Shown here: piece after piece, positions 57,131 to 64,000 of the stretch | How positions within the stretch are numbered: position 1 is the stretch's first letter | Layout: every line of letters starts with the position of its first letter | Assembly: GCA_963082975.1 (NCBI GenBank) | Contig: OY720350.1 | Coordinates: 19,562,910 to 19,626,909 of the forward strand | DNA length: 64,000 nucleotides | Direction of reading: 5' to 3' | Source: Labia minor | Lineage: Eukaryota; Arthropoda; Insecta; Dermaptera; Spongiphoridae | Program-made: the position numbers and the translations under genes | Notes under the pieces: generated by a model | Seen by the model: only the letters and a program-made list of their open reading frames with translations | Database searches by the model: none | What the model was told of the DNA's origin: nothing

Positions 57131-58440
57131 GCTCACCCATTTTATGAGATACACCTCTAAATATAAAATAAAATAAGTTATGTATTCTTTTTTTACCAAT
57201 GTGTCGACATTTCGGTTCCCTATCAGGACTCTCTTCAGGACTTTCGTTTTGTTATTTTTCGCATGAGAGAGCGATAATAACCAATATATATATTCTACAT
57301 AAATTGTCTTTATTTTCGAACTTTAATACTCATGGCACACACACACACAATTTATATGAATATTAATATATTTTCAAGAATTATAGAAAATAATGTTGAA
57401 AACTAATATCTTTTACTAATTTTGTAGACTCTTTGTGAATTTGTTTAAAATAATTATTTACAGTTTCATAAATATTCTAATTTAGTTTTTTATATTTTTA
57501 TAATCATTAATTATATATAATATATCAATTACTAGTAATATATACATTATAAAGTATATTATGTGTATGTATCAATTTGTGATTCTTTTCCTTATTATTA
57601 AATGTTGTGAAATGTGATGCTCATTTTATATCTTTTCTACACATTCACTTTTTAGTTACTTCTTCTATCTGATTCACTCATCTGTGCTTCATTTCTTTTC
57701 TAATATAAATAAACCACTTAAACCGTTTCTAATTTTGAAATCACATTTAGATCATTCTATATGTGCTTATCAGTTCTGGAAGCAACATCTTCTCGACTTC
57801 TTAGATCTAAAAGTGAATGCTTTGGAAGCCGCCTTCACTAATGATTCCAGCTTGAAATTAATGACAATTAATTACTCTCTCTCTCACTCTTATATATATA
57901 TAAATATTTCAATGAATGAATGAATTGACTTGGATTTATTTCAAATGTGCGGCTTTTTATTTAAAAGAGCTTACAATCTCAAGACTGTATTTGTTCTTAA
58001 GTCATCGTGTAAAATATAGAAAGTGTGTGTGGGAGAGGAGAGGAGAGGGGGGGGTGGAATTAATGTATGTATCTATATATGAATGATAAAAAAATAAGAA
58101 AAAGAGGCCAATTAATTTTAAATGAAAATAATTATAATAAATTATAGTCATTTAAAGAAGAAAGATGACACATATTATTGTAATAAAGTATGTAATATAA
58201 TTAATAAATAAATAAAAAAATATTATATCGAAATTTTAACATTTATATGTTATAATAAATTTAATTGAATATGTAAAATAATTTTACTCATTACAATCAT
58301 TTCATTATTATCAGATAAAATTATTAATTATAATAATTATCAAATAAGTGTATGATCATTTAGAAAAATAGTAGGGGTGTTAATAAATTTGGAAGATTGC
58401 CATTTTGGAATTCTATTCTTTTTATTCACATTTCAATCAA
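57131..58440. other. Spacer with an unassigned open segment near 57684-57860 (plus)
   Basis: A plus frame from 57684 includes HSICAYQFWKQHLLDFLDLK and VNALEAAFTNDSSLK in a G+C-richer stretch preceded by an acceptor-like CACATTTAG. Not recognised, and no donor was found. The rest is A+T-rich with a GA/G-rich run at about 58030-58054. Confidence 0.25.
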
Positions 58441-58450
58441 TGCTTTATAA

Positions 58451-58739
58451 CAGGGATGTCCAACTTGCGGCCCACTCAAAGTTTTGATGCGACCCACTAT
58501 CGACTCATTTTGGAGTTAAATTTTAAAGAATTCACAGTCCGGCAAGCGGCCTATAACTTCGAGGCTATGAAAAAAAGGCTGCAACATTCAAAAACAAAAA
58601 ACCACCTCTATCCCCAAAAATCTTCATAAGTTTTGAGACATTAACTAGCTAGGCTTAACATATTCTGGTAATTTTGCGGCCCAGTTAAATATTTAAGTTT
58701 GCGGTGTGGCCCATTAAATTAAAAGGTTGGACATCCCTG
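58451..58739. mobile_element. hAT-type MITE with 8-bp target duplication
   Basis: Ends CAGGGATGTCCAACTT and AGGTTGGACATCCCTG are inverted repeats, flanked by CTTTATAA (58443-58450) and TTTTATAA (58740-58747), one mismatch. GCGGCCCA words near both ends are part of the inverted repeat region. The short frame across it is not a gene. Confidence 0.88.
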
Positions 58740-58747
58740 TTTTATAA

Positions 58748-60000
58748 CAAGTATTTTCGTAATACAATAAAATCCCTTAAATAATATTTTTTTTTAAGAT
58801 TTGAGTTAAAAATTTATATAAATTAAAAATATCAAATATAAAAATAATTTTAAATAAATATGTGTTTACCAAAATTATTATTTTGAAATATTTAAAATGT
58901 ACTTTGAATAAAATCTCAAATAAATTTCATTTAAATTAAATTACTAGTATAAAATTTACATTAAATCAATTGTCGATTATTAATCAAGTATTTATTATAT
59001 CGTTATTGATAAACTAAATACTATTCCATTAATTGTAAGAATGTTGGAGTTATGATATACATTCCCTATTAATTCTTTATTTTCAGTAGAAGATATCATC
59101 AGTATTATACATTTAAATCAAATCATATAATAATAAATAATAATAAAAAGAAGATTTTGGAATAAATTATTTTATTGAAAATATTAGAATAAAATGAAGT
59201 AATAAAACTAAAATTATAAAAAAATGAAAAACGACCCTTGCTGCTTCGATTTTCTAACTACCCTGACCCAATTATCATTCCCACATGTTACAGTTCCTAT
59301 GATTGAAAACATTCCCAGAGAGTGGATCAAAAGTTTCCTTCCAAATGCCAGGCAAATTCATTTGACGTGACGAGAGGCTCGCCCTCGGAATATGAATGAG
59401 TTTCGTCCAATTGCCATTGCGAATATATTGATTAATGTCTCAGATTATCAGTCAGGTAATAAATTCTCAATATTTCTTAAAAGAATGTAAAATAAAAATA
59501 AGTATGAAGGAATTTTCCTAAAGAAACAACCTAAATAATTTAACTCTTTATTTAAATATTATTAGGGGAAAAGAAAACAGGCATGAGTTTATGATACAAG
59601 TAATAAAAACAAAAGAGCTTCGATGACCCTTGCCGGTGTAATATATAATCCGGTATATAATATATACTTTCGGTTTTTGGTATATTTCTAAATTTATTTA
59701 AATCTAATAATATCAATTATTGATAAAGATATCCTCAGTTGTTGAAGAGATTTGGGTGACAATTTTGAAAAAAAAGAGAAGAGAATGATTATTATTCTTA
59801 CCGATACCCTTATATTATTATATACATTTAAATATTTTGGATTATTTTACAATAATAATTTTATTAACCCCAAGAACCCAGTGAATTTAAAATTTTAAAA
59901 GAGTTTTTGTATTGTGGGTCTCATTGTTCAAAATCCTAAGTGTTTTCATTGCCTGCGGTTTAAACCAACGGCTGAAGTCGTTAGCGTTTTAGTTTATCTA
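58748..60000. other. A+T-rich spacer with single-copy island 59230-59460
   Basis: The island is G+C-richer and has no convincing frame on either strand. No repeat partner seen. Confidence 0.35.
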
Positions 60001-60410
60001 TCTCTTTGGCTCTACGAAACTCGAAAGTACTTTGCCGCAGCAACCACACTTCTCCAAATGTCCCTATCCTGAGCCATAACCATCCAACTCCTACCCTCTC
60101 CCATCTTTCTCACGGCCCTTCCTATATTGTCCACCCACCGCGTCTTTGGTCTTCCAAGCCGACGTGTCCCAATCGGTCTTTTCATGGCGAGCATCCTCTC
60201 CCATTCTATCCATGTGCCTTGCCCATCGCAGCCTTCTCGATTTTCTAACCCTAACTATGTCTGGTGATGCATAGAGGTCATGCAATTCCTCGTTATGCAG
60301 TCTCCGCCATTTCCCAGTGACCTCATCTTGTTTTGGCCCAAAAATGCTGCGAAGAACCTTATTCTCAAATATTCTAAATCTACTCTCGTCTCCCAGGTTC
60401 ATAGACCCTG
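60001..60410 (-). mobile_element. Best-preserved non-LTR retrotransposon tail of the RTE-like family
   Basis: On the minus strand one frame reads GDESRFRIFENKVLRSIFGP, KQDEVTGKWRRLHNEELHDL, YASPDIVRVRKSRRLRWARH, MDRMGED. After one frameshift it continues PIGTRRLGRPKTRWVDNIGR, AVRKMGEGRSWMVMAQDRDI, WRSVVAAAKYFRVS and a stop. This is the full C-terminal tail after the reverse transcriptase. It is truncated at the 5' side (minus strand) at about 60410. It serves as the reference for the copies at 16026, 42781 and 51285. Confidence 0.85.
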
Positions 60411-61966
60411 AGCGTTGTAGTTTACCTATTGATATTATTTGTTTTAAATAAGATATGATTTTATAAAAAATTCTTCACTTAATTTCATAATTTCTTTTAA
60501 GAAAAAATTAATTAATTATAAAAATATGAAATTTCATTTTCATAGCTAAATGTTTTATATTATTGATAATCAAGTTTGAATATTAAAGGTGGTTTATAAA
60601 TCAAGTTATTAATAATTCATTGAAGCAATATAATATTAATAAACATATAAGGAGAGAGAAGGATGGGGATGGAGTGAGTAGGGGCTTTATACGATGCACA
60701 TTTCTGAATGACAATTCAATTATAATTTCACTAAAGCCGACCATTCTATTCCATATTTGATGGTGAGTTAATCGAAATGTAGTAAAGTGCTTTATCCGGG
60801 ATGCCTGGAGGGTCAACGTAGAGCCTGCTGGGTGTCCTCCACTGGTCACGGATACAAAAGTCACGCGCAGAAAATACTATTTTAAACTAAAACCAAATTA
60901 ATTACTCTTCTTCAATTTGTTCTTTATCATCTCTCTCTTTCCCTCACCTAACGCGTTCACTTTTGAAAGATCATTTCTTCTTTCCCTTATGAGTAAATAA
61001 TATTTTCTTAAAAGAGGAAAAAAAAAAACATTAATTCTCAGAACAATTATTTCGTGCATCATTACCACGAGTTGCGTTGCAGTTTACCTCAGGAATTGAA
61101 CATTTTTAACTTGGAGATCAAATAAGAAATTAATAACTTATTAGCAACAAACAAACAAACAAAAAATTCAATTGCTAAAACAATGGAGTCATTAATAATA
61201 TTAGTTTGTTTGTTTTTTTAAATTAAAAAATTTCTATTGATATAAAAGTCATATTAATTAAAACATGATTTTAAAATTAAAATCAAATATATTGTAAATA
61301 TTATGTAGAATATATATAACAATATCCATTATTATAAGATCCTTATCATAGATAATTAATTGTCGATTCAAAGAATAAATTCATAATTTCATGAGTAAAA
61401 ATATTTTAATGGGTCTGTAATCATTTCTTTCTAATTTAAAGTTGAAATACATGATGTATTATAGAGACTTCAAAAGTATCAACTTTTTTTTTATAAGTTA
61501 AAAATGAATGAAACACTTTCAAAAGGCCAACTGTTTCAAAAAAATCTATTGCGGCTGAAAATATCTTTAAAAGGTTTTAAAAGTATGTGATGTGAATGAG
61601 ATCATTAGATCAACCTGCACTTTAAATAGTTAAATGTTGAGAGGTTTATATTTTTATATATAAATTGAATTTATTTAATTATATAAGAACTAATAGTAAT
61701 TTCCAAATTTTATTTTGAGAATTAAGTGATTTTAAGAATTTAGAAACTAAATACAAAAATCAATATATTTTGGTTAAAATATTTAATATTAATGATAAAA
61801 AAGTTTTTTTTAAGTTTATTTTAATGATTTAAAGGCATCGAACAGCTTTTAGCATTCTATAATCAAATTAATTGATTTATTTTTAATTAAAATTAATTAT
61901 TTTATTTAAAATTATTATTAAATGAAAAACGTAAAAATGATAAAATGCTGAACTTGGGTTTGAAGG
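60411..61966. other. Spacer with G+C-richer island 60650-60880
   Basis: On the minus strand the island holds a frame reading VTFVSVTSGGHPAGSTLTLQ then ASRIKHFTTFRLTHHQIWNR, not recognised and without good splice sites. The rest is A+T-rich with short repeats such as (ACAA)n near 61149-61160. Confidence 0.3.
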
Positions 61967-61974
61967 TTCAAACT

Positions 61975-62207
61975 TAGGGTGACCAAACGTCCCGGTTTTT
62001 CGGGATTGTCCCGATTTTAGGGGCTCCGTCCCGGCGTCCAGAAAAATGTCTTCGGGATAGTCTATTGTCAAGGCTTATAAATATTTAGGTCCGACGATCG
62101 TTTTCTTACAATCAGTTTAGGTCTTATTTTCGATTTTTCATTCAATATGGCTCTAAAAAAAGGTAAAATTTATTACGGTTTGGTTTTTTCGAAATATGGT
62201 CACTCTA
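61975..62207. mobile_element. hAT-type MITE with TAGGGTGACCA ends, copy 2
   Basis: Starts TAGGGTGACCAAACGTCCCG and ends ATATGGTCACTCTA. The flanks TTCAAACT (61967-61974) and TTCAAACC (62208-62215) are an 8-bp duplication with one mismatch. Shares long words with the copy at 35394, including CTTCGGGATAGTCTATTGTC. Non-coding. Confidence 0.82.
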
Positions 62208-62215
62208 TTCAAACC

Positions 62216-63385
62216 TCACCAAGTTCCACAAAACTTTAAAATATAATATTTGATAGGATGGAATAAAAATAAATATTGTAATGTTAAAATTGGCTAATTT
62301 TCGCTTAGATTTCTAGAGGAAATAAAACAAAATACATAAAAAAAAATGATATTTGATTTTTATATAATATCTAAAGATAAATTTTAAGTAAATATTGAAA
62401 AAAACTTGAAAATTATATTATTTATAAATTAATTTACAAATCTAAATAATATTTCCTTGTTTTTAAATAACTAAAATTATGATAAAAAAATTTCTTTAAT
62501 AAATCAAACTAATGTTTTAAGAAAAATTAACATTTTTGTATTTTGTTCAGTGTGAATTCAAGATTTAGAAATGAAAATCCATCAGAGAAATGTTGATCTT
62601 GGTAAATTTTTCAGGAACGAGTGTAAATGCTGAAATATACTTTAGAATTCCGATATAACACTAAGAATAAATTTAGCTGGAGGGATTTTTTACCTTTGGG
62701 GCTCACGCACTTCCAATTAGAGGGGCAGAATACCTCGCAAAGGTCACGAATCTCCAGCTGACGCACACATCTGCACATGGATCTGCATGTTCTATGTTCC
62801 CCTGTTCTAAAGGACCAATAAAACGTAAAGTAAAATAAAAAGAAACAACAAATTTCTCAGGAATCGTTTCTAAATATTGAATCGAAGTGTAGAGGGGAAA
62901 GAGGTCGAGAATGCATTTTTATAACAACTTTATTAGAATCTACAAGAATTAAAATAAAATATGATAAATATTTATAAGTAAAGAAGATTATCAATTATGG
63001 CTCAATAAATTATATATATATATATATACATACATTTTAATTGATCGAAATATTCTTAATAGATAAATAAATTTTATTCATTGATACTTATCCAAAATAA
63101 TTTATTTAAATTTAATTTTAATTATTTTTTTTAATATAAATAAACCATAAAAAATGAAGTTTATATTCTAGTATATACGATTTTTGTTTATAATTTTAAG
63201 AATTTCTTAATTTGAGAGAATTTGGAGAAGATGTGAATTGGATGTAGGTGGCACTGTATTTAAAAAGATGAAAATATCTAGTTGATGCCTCCATGAACTG
63301 TCAATTTCAAATATACCAAATATATTTAAAATATATGTACCTGTAGAGAACAACAAAAAAAAAATCAATATGGGTAATTTATTGT
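62216..63385. other. A+T-rich spacer with island 62672-62830
   Basis: The island is bracketed on its left part by AGCTGGAG (about 62675) and CTCCAGCT (about 62753), an 8-base inverted repeat. It has no open frame. A TA run lies at about 63010-63028. Confidence 0.4.
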
Positions 63386-64000
63386 TTTTTACCGACCGAC
63401 GATAGTAAGGGAGGTATTGTTTTCACACCAAATTTCACATGTGGAGATTTTTACATATCTCCACGAATCATGCATTTTCTTAACAGAAAAAAGTATTTTT
63501 AGCATGATGTCTGTCCGTCCGTCCGTCCGTATAGATGTGTACAGCCAGAACGGCTCAACCGATTTTGATGAAATTTGGTATATTTACTTAATGCATCAGT
63601 GGGATAAATTGATCAACTTTTGGTGCAAATCCGGAAACCGGAAGTGGTAGTATTAGCGATCGACGATAGGAAGGGAAGGGTTATTTTCACACCAAATTTC
63701 ACATGAGGAGATTTTTTTATATATCACCACAAATCATGCACTTTGTATTGGTTTTATCCTCGGGAAAATCATATTTATTAGTTTTTTCTTGATTTAAAAT
63801 TATATGACGTCATCCAGCCATTCATGACGTCACAGCCTGGTCTTGCTTATATATTATAAATAAAATAAAATTAAAAATATGTATGTTATATCCCTATCTG
63901 TTTTTTATTACATTAATAGATATATTAAAATTATTTGAAATTGTTTCTGTAGCTGGAAATTAATTTACTTCAAACCTTCGGTCGGTTCGGACCTGGCCAC
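63386..64000 (+). mobile_element. Repeat family F2, copy d, cut by the window end
   Basis: Reverse orientation to the other F2 copies: it starts TTTTTTACCGACCGACGATA at 63385, with the GTCCGTCC tract at about 63510-63530 and the spaced motif in reverse at 63549-63576. It reaches CTTCGGTCGGTTCGGACCTG and GCCAC at 64000, where the hairpin end is interrupted by the window edge. The open frame across it is not a gene. Confidence 0.8.

Noticed and set aside
62675-62760. AGCTGGAG...CTCCAGCT as a pair of F1 element ends
   Set aside because: Only eight bases match the F1 terminus, with none of the following GTCTCCA hairpin or the ACTATCTCGC motif.

Overview
This is a very A+T-rich (about three quarters A+T by eye), gene-poor stretch of an animal nuclear genome. 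One gene can be assembled with confidence: a three-exon insect-type gustatory receptor on the minus strand (48854-53860), which points to an insect. Introns, GT-AG splice signals, mariner, hAT and Helitron DNA transposons and non-LTR retrotransposon tails all agree with an arthropod; nothing here is bacterial or viral. The repeat style would suit a sap-feeding hemipteran, but that is a guess.

Layout. 1-6 kb: a deleted mariner-like transposase remnant, a second short mariner derivative, a TA-hairpin direct repeat and a TTAA-flanked MITE. 6-16 kb: a possible LTR-element primer-binding-site remnant, the first copy of repeat family F1, a broken mariner and the first copy of family F2. 16-25 kb: a retrotransposon tail, several G+C-richer single-copy islands (13.7, 18.7, 20.1, 21.0, 23.9 kb) that may be exons or control elements, and a young SINE with a 15-base target duplication. 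25-33 kb: a mariner MITE, a 186-bp tandem duplication, a candidate promoter plus first coding exon (28.1 kb) with a hAT MITE inserted just after its splice donor, an expanded F1 copy and another mariner. 33-48 kb: F2 copies, hAT MITEs, retrotransposon tails and F1 copies. 48-54 kb: the receptor gene, whose 3.8-kb first intron holds a Helitron-like element and a mariner-like element. 54-64 kb: another deleted mariner, an F1 copy, three hAT MITEs, a retrotransposon tail and an F2 copy cut by the window end.

The most notable pattern is in the repeats. F1 (five copies) and F2 (four copies plus a fragment) do not resemble each other overall but share one architecture: a terminal motif at one end, the inverted copy of that motif set 20-25 bases in from the other end, a short hairpin outside it, and a simple-repeat tract inside. 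That is the layout described for Helentron-associated non-autonomous elements. F1, F2 and the Helitron-like element in the receptor intron also carry the same spaced motif, AAATTTCAT, 13 bases, RCCGTT. No autonomous transposon is present: every mariner has lost catalytic residues, and every retrotransposon copy is a 5'-truncated, stop-ridden tail.
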